DNA of 64,000 bases from Bog-473 sp963755375 (GTDB lineage: Bacteria > Actinomycetota > Acidimicrobiia > Acidimicrobiales > RAAP-2). The stretch spans positions 2,852,001 through 2,916,000 of the forward strand of contig CAVWKG010000016.1 in NCBI GenBank assembly GCA_963755375.1, written 5' to 3'. Below are positions 53,129 through 61,666 of the stretch, one piece after another; the stretch's first letter is position 1; each line of letters starts with the position of its first letter. Both the position numbers and the translations under genes were made by a program. The notes under the pieces are model-generated. The model was not told the DNA's origin, did no database searches, and saw only the letters and a list, made by a program, of their open reading frames with translations.

Positions 53129-53835
53129 GACGTCGCTGCTTCGCCCCGCCACATCGGTTGGCGCACGCTGTCGTAGAGCACGTCGCGCCGCTCGCCGTTG
53201 ATGGCGGCGAAGACGTGCTCGCCCCAACGATCGGACCCGACGAGGGGCTGGGGTAGCGTCTCGCGCGTGAACCAGCCGACGTCGCGCGTCTCGAGCGGGT
53301 GCGGTGCCAGCTCGCCGCCCACGGCGCGGCAGTAGAAGAGCAGCGAGTACAGCGGCACTCTCGTGAACCCGAGGCGCAGGCCGTCGAGCACCGCAATGAG
53401 CCGCACCGGCTCCGCGATGATGCCGGTTTCCTCCTCGACCTCCTTCACGACGACCTCGGCCGCCGAGTAGCCCACGTCGCACCATCCGGTCGGGTACAGC
53501 CAGATGCCCGAGTCGGCCCGCTGGATCAGCAGCAACTCCCCCTTGTCGTTGCTCACGGCGGCACCCACGGCCACCTTGGGCGTGACATAGCCGGGAACCC
53601 CTTTGCCGACGGTGTCCATCCACTCCTGCACCAATCCACCGGCGTAGTCGGGGTCCTCGTTCTCGCCGTCCGCCTCGGTCCGGATGTCCGCCGCCACCTT
53701 GAGGATCTCCTCGAAGCGCTCTTTTTCGTACAGGCTCTCGGTGAAGCCGAGACCCGTGCGGGCGATGCCCGAGAGGGCCTCGCTCCAACGCAGCAGCGTC
53801 TTGAGGGGGACGTCGCGGTCTTCACTCGGGTCCAC
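53125..53835 (-). CDS. NUDIX hydrolase with N-terminal NUDIX-associated domain
   Basis: 236 residues from GTG 53835. The Nudix box runs from GYSAAEVVVKEVEEETGI (residues near 125-142), with the catalytic E-x-x-E-E. A helical N-terminal domain (about 1-70, WSEALSGIARTGLGFTESLY) precedes it, as in ADP-ribose/nucleoside-diphosphate pyrophosphatases with that extension. It hydrolyses an X-linked diphosphate; the specific substrate is unknown. Confidence 0.9.
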   Translation of the reverse strand: MDPSEDRDVPLKTLLRWSEALSGIARTGLGFTESLYEKERFEEILKVAADIRTEADGENEDPDYAGGLVQEWMDTVGKGVPGYVTPKVAVGAAVSNDKGELLLIQRADSGIWLYPTGWCDVGYSAAEVVVKEVEEETGIIAEPVRLIAVLDGLRLGFTRVPLYSLLFYCRAVGGELAPHPLETRDVGWFTRETLPQPLVGSDRWGEHVFAAINGERRDVLYDSVRQPMWRGEAATS

Positions 53836-53880
53836 GAGCGGTGACGCTACCGCGACCCGCCACGTGGGCCAGAATGGGGC

Positions 53881-54069
53881 GTGTCCGTAAACGAGGATTG
53901 CCGCCACTACGTGATGCGGACGACGCCCGGCGGAGAGCGCCTGGAGCGCTGCAAGGTCGACGCCAACGAGCCGCTCCCCTTCGCCTGCCCCGAGGGTTGC
54001 GTGTTCTACGAGCCCCGCAGGGTCTCCTCGGCCGGATGGCACGTGCCCCGGGGCCCCGAGGAGGGCTGA
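53881..54069 (+). CDS. Small conserved four-Cys protein
   Basis: 62 residues, GTG start. Four Cys (7, 24, 36, 40) in C-x16-C-x11-C-x3-C spacing suggest a zinc-binding knuckle (CRHYVM, LERCK, FACPEGCVFYEPR). I recall similar small actinobacterial proteins but no function. It is divergent from the NUDIX gene (45 nt) and converges with the NIL gene. Confidence 0.7.
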   Translation: MSVNEDCRHYVMRTTPGGERLERCKVDANEPLPFACPEGCVFYEPRRVSSAGWHVPRGPEEG

Positions 54070-54091
54070 GCCCGCCGGGCGGCCCGTTCGT

Positions 54092-54337
54092 TCAGCCTTC
54101 GAGGACGTCCCCCAGCAGGTCGACGGTGATGCCCTCACCGCGCAGCCACTCCAGGGCCGCCTCCACCTGGGCCGCCTGACCGTCCATTTCGCAGACGATC
54201 CAGCCGCGGTGCTCCTCGACGTCGGCCCTGCGGATGTCGGGATCCACGTCGAAACGGCGCACCAGCGTGGCGAGGACCGCCCGCCGGACCTCGGACTCAG
54301 GGAACGTCAGCTTCACCTTGACCCGCACCGCGCTCAT
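54092..54337 (-). CDS. NIL-domain protein
   Basis: 81 residues, a single NIL (ferredoxin-like) domain: VRVKVKLTFPESEVRRAVLA, then GWIVCEMDG and GITVDLLGD. NIL domains bind methionine or related ligands in MetN, and standalone forms sit near sulfur-transfer genes. It overlaps larE by 4 nt, the tightest context clue to its role. Confidence 0.82.
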   Translation of the reverse strand: MSAVRVKVKLTFPESEVRRAVLATLVRRFDVDPDIRRADVEEHRGWIVCEMDGQAAQVEAALEWLRGEGITVDLLGDVLEG

Positions 54338-55167
54338 GGCTCTTCCCCGCTCGCCCCTGCCCCCAGGCCGCGGTTGAGGCTACCGGACCGGAAACCCTCC
54401 AGGTCCAGCGCGACGAAGCGAAACCCCGCAGCGCGCACGGCCGCCACGACCTCGTCCCGGCGGGCCACGACCTCGGCCAGCGCGGCGGGCTCGACCTCCA
54501 GGCGGGCGGCGTCGCCGTGGTGGCGCACGCGCAGCTGCCCGAAGCCGAGCGCGTGCAGCGCCGACTCGGCCGACTCGACGGCGGCCAGGCGGCCCACCGT
54601 GACCGGCGTGCCGTAGGGCAGGCGCGAGGCCAGGCAGGCCGCGGCCGGCTTGTCCCAGGTCCGCAAGCCCAGCTCCCGGGACCAGTGCCGGATGTCGTCC
54701 TTGGTGAAGCCGGCCTCGACGAGGGGGAACACGGCGCCGGCCGACGCCGCGGCGGACTGGCCCGGTCGGTGCTCGCCCAGGTCGCTGACGTTCACCCCGA
54801 GGACGACGGTCGCCCCTTCGGCGGCGGCCAACGGGCCGACGACGTCCATCAGCGCGGTCTTGCAGCGGGCGCAGCGGTCGGGGCCGTTGGCGACGTAGGC
54901 CGCGTCCTGCATCTCGCTGGTCGGCACCCCGACCCAGCGCAGGTCCCACTCCTCGGCCAAGGCGCGGCAGTCCGCCTCCTCGGCGCCGGCCAGCGAGGGC
55001 GAGAGCGCGGTGGCGCAGAGCACCGATTCCCGGCCGAGGGTGTCGTGCGCCACCTTGGCCAGCAGCGACGAGTCGGCGCCGCCGCTGAAGGCCACCACCA
55101 CGCGCCCGAGGCGACGCAGCTCGCCTCTGAGGTCGTCGAGAGAGGCACCCGGGGCGTTGACGGTCAC
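54334..55167 (-). CDS. larE: LarE, sacrificial sulfur transferase for the NPN cofactor
   Basis: 277 residues from GTG 55167. The PP-loop SGGADSS is at 28-34; CARCK (99-103) may be a metal/structural site; Cys178 in ACLASRLPYG matches the sulfur-donating Cys176 of Lactobacillus LarE. LarE gives its own cysteine sulfur to the LarB product. Located 11 nt after hemQ and overlapping the NIL gene. The synthesis genes LarB/LarC are 12 kb away. Confidence 0.92.
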   Translation of the reverse strand: MTVNAPGASLDDLRGELRRLGRVVVAFSGGADSSLLAKVAHDTLGRESVLCATALSPSLAGAEEADCRALAEEWDLRWVGVPTSEMQDAAYVANGPDRCARCKTALMDVVGPLAAAEGATVVLGVNVSDLGEHRPGQSAAASAGAVFPLVEAGFTKDDIRHWSRELGLRTWDKPAAACLASRLPYGTPVTVGRLAAVESAESALHALGFGQLRVRHHGDAARLEVEPAALAEVVARRDEVVAAVRAAGFRFVALDLEGFRSGSLNRGLGAGASGEEP

Positions 55168-55178
55168 GGCGGGTGGGC

Positions 55179-55853
55179 TCAGCCGCCCAGCACGGACAGC
55201 ACGTCGTCGAGCGAGCCCACCATGCCCGTGTAGAACGGGCCGAACTCGGCGTAGAGGGCGGAGGCCTGGTCGAAGCGCATCTCGTAGACACACTCCTTCA
55301 GATCGTCGGGATGGGTGCCGAACAAGGTGACGCCCCACTCGTAGTCGTCGAGCCCCGTCGATCCGGTGATGACCTGGAGCACCCGGCCGTGGAAGGTCCG
55401 CCCCACCTTGCCGTGGCCCATCATCAGCTCCTTGCGGGCCTCGAAGTCGAGGGAGTACCAGTTGTGCTGCTCGCCGCGGCGCTTGCTCATCGGATAGAAG
55501 CAGAAGGCGTCCTTGCCCGCGGGCGGGAGCTGCGGGAAGAGCCGGGCCCGGCGGAGCTCGTCAGGGACGCCGGCGGCGTACTCGGAGACCTCGGTCAGCG
55601 ACACGTAGGACTCGGCGGCAACCAGTCCGGACTCGATGACGTCGGTCTGCAGGCGGCGCAGCCGCCAGACGTCGGGGCCGAGCGCCATGAGGCCCAGGTC
55701 CGCCTTGTGGCCCAGCAGGGCCACCGGGACCACCTGGTAGCCGTCCGCCTCGGCCGCGCTCACCACCTTGCGTAGGGCGTTCGCGTCGAAAACGGGCGCC
55801 AGCCGGCAGAAGAGGTGCAGGACCCCCCAGCCGGTCGTCGGGGTCAGTGCCAC
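55179..55853 (-). CDS. hemQ: HemQ, coproheme decarboxylase
   Basis: 224 residues from GTG 55853. FYPMSKRR (Tyr120) provides the catalytic tyrosine and heme-propionate contacts, and the proximal heme His is in MGHGKVGR (His147). HemQ completes coproporphyrin-dependent heme synthesis of monoderm bacteria by two decarboxylations. The GTG directly follows a TACACT -10 box (6 nt), suggesting a leaderless transcript. A longer ATG frame would overlap the promoter. Confidence 0.94.
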   Translation of the reverse strand: MALTPTTGWGVLHLFCRLAPVFDANALRKVVSAAEADGYQVVPVALLGHKADLGLMALGPDVWRLRRLQTDVIESGLVAAESYVSLTEVSEYAAGVPDELRRARLFPQLPPAGKDAFCFYPMSKRRGEQHNWYSLDFEARKELMMGHGKVGRTFHGRVLQVITGSTGLDDYEWGVTLFGTHPDDLKECVYEMRFDQASALYAEFGPFYTGMVGSLDDVLSVLGG

Positions 55854-55859
55854 GCCGTC

Positions 55860-55865
55860 AGTGTA
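55860..55865 (-). promoter_or_regulatory. -10 element of hemQ (leaderless)
   Basis: TACACT reading on the reverse strand, 6 nt before the GTG start at 55853. This is the standard distance at which the GTG becomes the first transcribed base. Confidence 0.55.
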
Positions 55866-55891
55866 GAGAAGCCGATTCTCCCCGAACGACA

Positions 55892-55919
55892 GTGCGCCCG
55901 GCCTTGCGGCCGGGCGCAC
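55892..55919 (-). terminator. Intrinsic terminator-like hairpin after groEL
   Basis: A perfect 12-bp stem (55892-55903 with 55908-55919), loop TTGC, rich in GC. It lies downstream of groEL on the reverse strand, 113 nt from its stop. No long T-run follows. Confidence 0.65.
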
Positions 55920-56032
55920 CATTCAGCCTCGGTTGGGGGTGAGGCAGTCTCCAGTGTCACCCCGAGCTGTTGCAGCATCGTGGCAACCCGGTTGCAGCCC
56001 CGTCCGGGGACCAAACACCAGGTCAGGACGGT

Positions 56033-57649
56033 CTAGTAGTCGTCCATCCCGCCGGGCATGGCGGGCGCGTCGTCCTCGGGCTTGTCCACGATGACCGCCT
56101 CGGTGGTCAGGAAGAGCGCCGCAATCGACGCCGCGTTCTGCAGGGCCGAACGCGTCACCTTGGCCGCGTCGATGACGCCGTCCTTGAAGAGGTCGGTGTA
56201 CTCGCCGGTGGCCGCATTGAGACCGTGGGCGCCCTTGAGGTTGCGCACCTTCTCGACGATGACCCCGCCCTCGAGGCCGGCGTTGACCGCGATCTGCTTG
56301 AGCGGCTCCTCCACGGCCCGGGCCACGATACGGGCTCCGGTGGCCTCGTCGCCGTCGAGCTTCTCGGCACCCTCGAGGATGGCGGTCTGGGCCCGCAGCA
56401 GGGCAACCCCGCCGCCGGGGACCACGCCCTCCTCAATGGCGGCCTTGGTCGTCGAGACGGCGTCTTCGATCCTGTGCTTCTTCTCCTTGAGCTCGACCTC
56501 GGTGGCGGCCCCGACCTTGATCACGGCCACACCGCCGGACAGCTTGGCCAGGCGCTCCTGGAGCTTCTCGCGGTCGTAGTCCGAGTCGGTGTTCTCGATC
56601 TCGGTCTTGATCTGGTTGATCCGGCCCTTGATGTCGGACTCGGTGCCGGCGCCCTCGACGATTGTGGTCTCGTCCTTGGTGATGACGACCTTGCGGGCCG
56701 TGCCCAGCAGGTCGAGCGTCACGTTCTCCAGCTTGAGGCCGACCTCCTCGGTGACGACCTGGCCACCGGTGAGGATGGCGATGTCCTGGAGCATGGCCTT
56801 GCGGCGCTCGCCGAAGCCGGGAGCCTTGACGGCCACCGAGCGGAACGTACCGCGGATCTTGTTCACCACGAGGGTGGCCAGGGCCTCGCCCTCGACGTCC
56901 TCGGCGATGATCAGCAGCGGCTTGCCGCTCTGCATGACCTTCTCGAGCACCGGGAGCAGGTCGCGTACGGCCGTGATCTTCGAGCCGACCAGCAGCACGT
57001 AGGCGTCCTCGAGCGAGGCCTCCATGCGCTCGGGGTCGGTCACGAAGTAGGGGGCGATGTAGCCCTTGTCGAAGCGCATGCCCTCGACCAGGTCCATGTC
57101 CATGCCGAAGGTCTGCGACTCCTCGACCGTGATGACGCCGTCGCGGCCGACCTTGTCGATGGCCTCGGAGATCATCTCGCCGATCTCGGTGTCGGCGGCC
57201 GAAATGGAGGCCACCTGGGCGATCTGCGACTTGGACTCGGTCTCCTTGGCGATGCCGTGGATGGAGCCGACGGCGATCTCGACGGCGGCCTCGATGCCCC
57301 GCTTGAGTGCCATGGGGTTGGCCCCGGCCGCCACGTTGCGCAGGCCCTCGTGGACCATGGCCCAGGCCAGGACAGTGGCCGTGGTGGTGCCGTCACCGGC
57401 CACGTCGTCGGTCTTCTTGGCCACTTCCTTGACCAGCTCGGCACCGATCTTCTCGAACGGGTCCTCCAGGTCGATCTCCTTGGCGATGGACACACCGTCG
57501 TTGGTGATCGTGGGGGCACCCCACTTCTTGTCGAGCACCACGTTGCGGCCCTTCGGGCCGAGGGTCACGCGGACCGCGTCCGCCAGCTTGTTCATGCCGG
57601 TCTCCAGGCCGCGGCGGGCTTCTTCCTGGAAGGCGATGATCTTGGCCAT
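56033..57649 (-). CDS. groEL: Chaperonin GroEL
   Basis: 538 residues, standard length. GPKGRNVVLDKKWGAPTITN and AGDGTTTATVLAWAMVHEG (GDGTTT ATPase motif) are present, and VVPGGGVALLRAQ later. The C-terminus ends in DAPAMPGGMDDY, with a single GGM instead of a run of repeats. No groES is adjacent, so this is likely one of several GroELs, typical of Actinobacteria. A CIRCE element lies just upstream (57666-57692), so HrcA represses it until heat shock. Confidence 0.96.
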   Translation of the reverse strand: MAKIIAFQEEARRGLETGMNKLADAVRVTLGPKGRNVVLDKKWGAPTITNDGVSIAKEIDLEDPFEKIGAELVKEVAKKTDDVAGDGTTTATVLAWAMVHEGLRNVAAGANPMALKRGIEAAVEIAVGSIHGIAKETESKSQIAQVASISAADTEIGEMISEAIDKVGRDGVITVEESQTFGMDMDLVEGMRFDKGYIAPYFVTDPERMEASLEDAYVLLVGSKITAVRDLLPVLEKVMQSGKPLLIIAEDVEGEALATLVVNKIRGTFRSVAVKAPGFGERRKAMLQDIAILTGGQVVTEEVGLKLENVTLDLLGTARKVVITKDETTIVEGAGTESDIKGRINQIKTEIENTDSDYDREKLQERLAKLSGGVAVIKVGAATEVELKEKKHRIEDAVSTTKAAIEEGVVPGGGVALLRAQTAILEGAEKLDGDEATGARIVARAVEEPLKQIAVNAGLEGGVIVEKVRNLKGAHGLNAATGEYTDLFKDGVIDAAKVTRSALQNAASIAALFLTTEAVIVDKPEDDAPAMPGGMDDY

Positions 57650-57665
57650 CTGGTCTATTCCTCCG

Positions 57666-57692
57666 TTAGCACTCTCGTCTTGTGAGTGCTAA
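57666..57692. promoter_or_regulatory. CIRCE element (HrcA operator)
   Basis: The consensus arms TTAGCACTC (57666-57674) and GAGTGCTAA (57684-57692) flank a 9-nt spacer. It is perfect in both arms and lies 17 nt upstream of the groEL start codon. Confidence 0.95.
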
Positions 57693-57764
57693 CAGGTAAC
57701 CACCTTAGGGCGCTCCGCGCAAGGGCGACGCGGCCCTTCGGTGCCCGAAGCGGCTCCCCGGAGG

Positions 57765-58040
57765 TCAGCCCCCGGCGACGGCGGGGACGATGGACAGCGT
57801 CTGGCCGGGCGACACGGGCGTGGCCAGGCCTTCGAGGAAACGGACGTCCTCGTCGGCCAGGAACACGTTCACGAAGCGGCGCAGGTTGCCGGCGTCGTCG
57901 AAGAGGCGGTCGGCCAGACCCGGGTGGGCGGCGTCGAGGGCCTTGAGGGCCTCGCCCACCGACGTCCCCTCCACCTCGACCTGGCCGGCACCGCCGGTCA
58001 GGGTGCGGAGCTGCGTGGGGATGCGGACGGTCACGCTCAT
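57765..58040 (-). CDS. MoaD/ThiS-family sulfur-carrier protein
   Basis: 91 residues ending in VAGG, the di-glycine needed for thiocarboxylation. MSVTVRIPTQLRTLTGGAGQ at the start is a ubiquitin-like beta-grasp beginning. The ATG at 58040 overlaps the thrC stop by 4 nt. This small carrier may feed sulfur to an amino-acid biosynthetic step in the CysO/ThiS manner. A thrC, MoaD, groEL neighbourhood is also known from Streptomyces. Confidence 0.88.
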   Translation of the reverse strand: MSVTVRIPTQLRTLTGGAGQVEVEGTSVGEALKALDAAHPGLADRLFDDAGNLRRFVNVFLADEDVRFLEGLATPVSPGQTLSIVPAVAGG

Positions 58041-59299
58041 CGGGGGATCTCCTTGGTCTGGTGGTCGTCCAACGCGGCGTCGAAGGCGTCCAGGGTCGGG
58101 GCGATCGTCGCCGAGGGGCCACTGCCCCGGGTGCCGGCCAGGGCCTCCACGGTCTTCAGGCCGTGGCCGGTGACCAGGGCCACCACCCGCTCGTCGGGGC
58201 GGATGGCCCCCGAGGCGGCCAGCCGGCACAGCGTGGCGATGGTGACCCCACCGGCGGTCTCGGCGAAGATCCCCTCGGTGCGGGCCAGAAGCCCGATGGC
58301 GTCGACGATCTCGCCGTCGGTGACGGCGGCGCACGAACCACCCGATCGTCGCATGACCTCCAGGGCGTACCAGCCGTCGGCCGGGTTGCCGATGGCCAGG
58401 GACTTGGCGATCGTCCGGGGCTTGACCGGCCGGATGGCGTCGCTGCCCTGGAGGAAGGCCTCGGCCACGGGCGAGCACCCTTCGGCCTGGGCGCCCGACA
58501 CCCGGACGGCGGGCTCCTCGGGGAGGAGTCCCACCTTGCCCAGCTCGGAGAAGCCCTTGGCCACCTTGGTCAGCTGGCTGCCCGACCCGATGGGGACCAC
58601 GACGTGGTCCGGGGCCTGCCAGCCCAGCTGCTCGGCGATCTCGAAGGCCAGCGTCTTGGAGCCCTCGGCGTAGTAGGTGCGCACGTTGACGTTGACGAAG
58701 GCCCAGCTGGGGCGCTCGCTCGTCAGCTCGGCACAGAGGCGGTTGACGTCGTCATAGTTCCCCTCGACGGCGATGACCGTCCCGCCGTAGACGGCGGTCA
58801 TGGTCACCTTGGCCGCCTCGAGGTCGTCGGGGATGAGGACGACCGAGTCCATCCCGGCCCGGGCGGCATGGGCCGCCACCGAGTTGGCCAGGTTGCCCGT
58901 GGAGGCGCAGGCGGCCACCTTGAAGCCGAGCTGGCGGGCCTTGGTCAGCGCCACCGAGACCACCCGGTCCTTGAACGAGCCCGTCGGGTTGGCGGTGTCG
59001 TCCTTGATCCACAGCTCGCCCAGCCCGAGCTCGGCGGCCAGGCGGTCCGCCCGCACCAGCGGGGTGAAGCCGGCGCCGAGGTCCACCGGCGTGGCGTCGT
59101 CAACCGGGAGCAGGTCCCGGTAGCGCCAGATGGAGCGGGGACCGGCCTCGATGCGCTCCCGGCTCACCGAGGCGGCGATCCGCTCGTAGTCGTAGGCGAC
59201 CTCCAGCGGCCCGAAGCAGTAGTCGCAGACGTGCAGTGCCTCGGCGGGAAAGGCGCGTTGACATTCACGACAACGCAGTCCTGTGACGAAATCGACCAT
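58037..59299 (-). CDS. thrC: Threonine synthase
   Basis: 420 residues. An N-terminal zinc-ribbon-like motif (Cys10, Cys13, Cys25, Cys28: CRECQ and CDYC) precedes a fold-type II PLP enzyme with Lys110 in NPTGSFKDR. The glycine loop is in IGSGSQL. It converts O-phosphohomoserine to threonine. The coupled MoaD-like gene hints that this paralog might instead handle a sulfur donor; the signature is nevertheless threonine synthase. Divergent from gpgS; promoter region 59300-59455. Confidence 0.92.
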   Translation of the reverse strand: MVDFVTGLRCRECQRAFPAEALHVCDYCFGPLEVAYDYERIAASVSRERIEAGPRSIWRYRDLLPVDDATPVDLGAGFTPLVRADRLAAELGLGELWIKDDTANPTGSFKDRVVSVALTKARQLGFKVAACASTGNLANSVAAHAARAGMDSVVLIPDDLEAAKVTMTAVYGGTVIAVEGNYDDVNRLCAELTSERPSWAFVNVNVRTYYAEGSKTLAFEIAEQLGWQAPDHVVVPIGSGSQLTKVAKGFSELGKVGLLPEEPAVRVSGAQAEGCSPVAEAFLQGSDAIRPVKPRTIAKSLAIGNPADGWYALEVMRRSGGSCAAVTDGEIVDAIGLLARTEGIFAETAGGVTIATLCRLAASGAIRPDERVVALVTGHGLKTVEALAGTRGSGPSATIAPTLDAFDAALDDHQTKEIPR

Positions 59300-59455
59300 C
59301 GGTCCTCCTCATCGGTCGGGCATTGGCACCAGGTGCTCCGCACTGGTTGCCGCGACGTCGACGGGCCCGTCCCTCAGTCGCTCTGGATGATGGCAGCCAT
59401 GTTAGCCCGCCCGGGCCGGCCACCTCAACGCAGCGCGGCTGCTTGAATCGGGGGC

Positions 59456-60250
59456 GTGACACAGACCTATCACCACGGGGACTTCCCCACCGGCGTGGTG
59501 CTCGAGGCCAAGGCCCGGACAGGCCGGACCGTCTCGGTGTGCATCCCGGCCCGCGACGAAGGCTCGACGGTGGGGTCGGTCGTGCGGGCGGTCGTGCACC
59601 CCTTCCTGGCCCGGCACGGGGGCAACGGGCTGGTCGACGAGGTCATCGTGCTCAACGACGGCTCGCTCGACGACACCGCCGACCAGGCGGGTGACGCCGG
59701 GGCGTCCGTGGTGGCCGGACCCGGTGGGGACGGCGGCAAGGGCCAGGCGATGGCCGCGGCGCTGGCGGCCTCGACGGGTGACGTCGTCGCCTTCTTGGAC
59801 GCGGACGTCGCCAACACGACCCCGGCCTTCGTGACCGGACTCCTCGGCCCGCTGCTGACCACCGACCACGTCGCGCTCGTCAAGGGCTTCTACACGCGCC
59901 CCCTGCACGGCGACCCCACCGGTGGCGGCCGGGTCACCGAGCTCGTGGCCCGGCCCGTGCTCGAGCTGCTCTTCCCCGAGCTCTCGTGGGTGCGCCAGCC
60001 GCTGGCGGGCGAGACGGCGGCGCACCGCTGGGTCTTCGAGAAGCTGGGCTTCGCGGGCGGCTACGGAGTGGAGCTCGGCCTTCTGATCGACGTGGCGCAG
60101 CATCTCGGGCCGGATGCGCTCGCGCAGGTCGACCTGGGGGAGCGCATCCACCGCAACCGGCCCCTGCACGAGCTGCGGCCCCAGGCGGTCGACGTGCTAC
60201 GCGCGGCGCTCGAGCGCGTCCCCCCGTCCGCGCTGCCCCGGCCCTCGTGA
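59456..60250 (+). CDS. gpgS: Glucosyl-3-phosphoglycerate synthase
   Basis: 264 residues, GTG start. A GT-A fold: VSVCIPARDEGSTVG, LNDGSLDDTAD, GKGQAM and FLDADVANT (metal DAD at 115-117). GpgS transfers glucose from NDP-glucose to 3-phosphoglycerate, the first step to glucosylglycerate and methylglucose lipopolysaccharides. It is 18 nt upstream of a GT20 gene, so solute or storage sugar synthesis is grouped. Shorter than mycobacterial GpgS (~320 residues), mainly at the C-terminus. Confidence 0.85.
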   Translation: MTQTYHHGDFPTGVVLEAKARTGRTVSVCIPARDEGSTVGSVVRAVVHPFLARHGGNGLVDEVIVLNDGSLDDTADQAGDAGASVVAGPGGDGGKGQAMAAALAASTGDVVAFLDADVANTTPAFVTGLLGPLLTTDHVALVKGFYTRPLHGDPTGGGRVTELVARPVLELLFPELSWVRQPLAGETAAHRWVFEKLGFAGGYGVELGLLIDVAQHLGPDALAQVDLGERIHRNRPLHELRPQAVDVLRAALERVPPSALPRPS

Positions 60251-60268
60251 ACAGAAGGTGAGCCCGGC

Positions 60269-61666
60269 GTGAGCGGCACCATCGTCGTCTCCAACCGCGG
60301 CCCGCTGACCTTCCGCGCCGGGCCCGACGGCGCGCTGATCCCGGTCGCCGCCGCCGGCGGGCTCGCCTCCTCCCTGCACCGGATCCTCGCGGGGAGCGGG
60401 ACGACGTGGGCCTCGGTGACGATGGGGGCGGCGGACCGCGAGGCGGTCGCCCGAGGGCTCGTGCACGAGGACGGCCTCGACCTGCTCCCGGTGGTCATCG
60501 ACGACGACACCTATCGGCAGGCCTACGACGTGGTGGCCAACACCACGCTCTGGTACTGCCATCACCATCTCTTCGACCTGCCGCACCGGCCCCGTTTCGA
60601 CCGCCACTGGCGGGCGGCCTGGGAGGGGTACCAGGCCTACAACCGGGCCATGGCCGACGTGGTGGTGGCCCGGGCGGGCGAGGGTGACACCGTGTGCGTG
60701 CAGGACTACCACTTCTCGCTGCTCGGGCGGATGCTGGCCGAGGAGCGACCGGACCTGCGCTCGGTGCACTTCCTGCACACGCCGTTCGCTGCGCCCGACA
60801 TGCTCGCGGTGCTGCCCGACGACGTCGTGGCCGAGCTGCTCGACGGCATGGCCGGCTACTCGGCCTGCGGCTTCCACTGCCACCAGTGGGAGGCCGGCTT
60901 CGTCGCCTGCTACGCCGCCGCCGGGCGCCGCGCGCCGCCGACGTTCGTGGCGCCCCTCGGGCCCGATGCCGGCGCGCTCGAGGAAGAAGCGGCGTCTCCC
61001 GAGAGCGTCGCCGCCGGCAACGCGCTCCGCGCCGAGGTGGGCGGGCGCCGGATCATCGCCCGGTCGGACCGCATGGAGCCCTCGAAGAACATCGTGCGGG
61101 GGATGCTCGCCTTCGAGGAGCTGCTGACCACGCGGCCCGAATGGCGCGGCCAGGTGGTCCACGTGGCGTGCTCCTACCCGAGCCGGCAGGGGCTGGCGGA
61201 ATATCTCGCCTACGCCGCCGACGTCGAGCACACCGCCGAGCGCATCAACCACGCCTTCGGGGCGGGCACCGGGGCCGACGCCGACGGCTGGACGCCCATC
61301 GTGCTCTCGGTCGAGGACGACTGGGCCCGCTCGCTCGCCGCCCTCACCCTGTCCGACGTGCTGCTGGTCAACCCGGTGCGCGACGGGCTGAACCTGGTCG
61401 CCAAGGAGGGCCCGCTGCTCAACGCGGCCGACGGCGTCGTGGTGCTGTCGCACCAGGCGGGTGCCTGGGAGGAGCTCGCCCTGGCCGGTGCCGGCGCGCT
61501 CGGAGTCAACCCCTTCGACGTCGCGGGGACGGCCGACGCGCTGCACACCGCCCTCGCCATGGGCGCGTCCGAGCGAGCGGCGCGCGCGGCCGCGCTGCGC
61601 ACCGCGGTGCGCGGGCGGACGGCGGCCGACTGGTGGGCCGACCAGCTGGCCGCCGCTCAGGGCTGA
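60269..61666 (+). CDS. otsA: GT20 trehalose-6-phosphate synthase (OtsA type)
   Basis: 465 residues. SNRGPLTF, AAGGLASSL, QDYHFSLL, FLHTPFAAPD and RMEPSKNI with NPVRDGLNLVAKEGPL are the OtsA/GT20 fold motifs. A slightly divergent GT20; glucosylglycerol-phosphate synthase is a possible alternative. It makes trehalose-6-phosphate from UDP-glucose and glucose-6-phosphate. Convergent with the HAD phosphatase that would complete the path (10-nt overlap). Confidence 0.88.
   Translation: MSGTIVVSNRGPLTFRAGPDGALIPVAAAGGLASSLHRILAGSGTTWASVTMGAADREAVARGLVHEDGLDLLPVVIDDDTYRQAYDVVANTTLWYCHHHLFDLPHRPRFDRHWRAAWEGYQAYNRAMADVVVARAGEGDTVCVQDYHFSLLGRMLAEERPDLRSVHFLHTPFAAPDMLAVLPDDVVAELLDGMAGYSACGFHCHQWEAGFVACYAAAGRRAPPTFVAPLGPDAGALEEEAASPESVAAGNALRAEVGGRRIIARSDRMEPSKNIVRGMLAFEELLTTRPEWRGQVVHVACSYPSRQGLAEYLAYAADVEHTAERINHAFGAGTGADADGWTPIVLSVEDDWARSLAALTLSDVLLVNPVRDGLNLVAKEGPLLNAADGVVVLSHQAGAWEELALAGAGALGVNPFDVAGTADALHTALAMGASERAARAAALRTAVRGRTAADWWADQLAAAQG

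Noticed and set aside
59300..59455. Riboswitch between thrC and gpgS
   Set aside because: No T-box, SAM or other conserved core is seen in this 156-nt gap; ordinary divergent promoters fit better.
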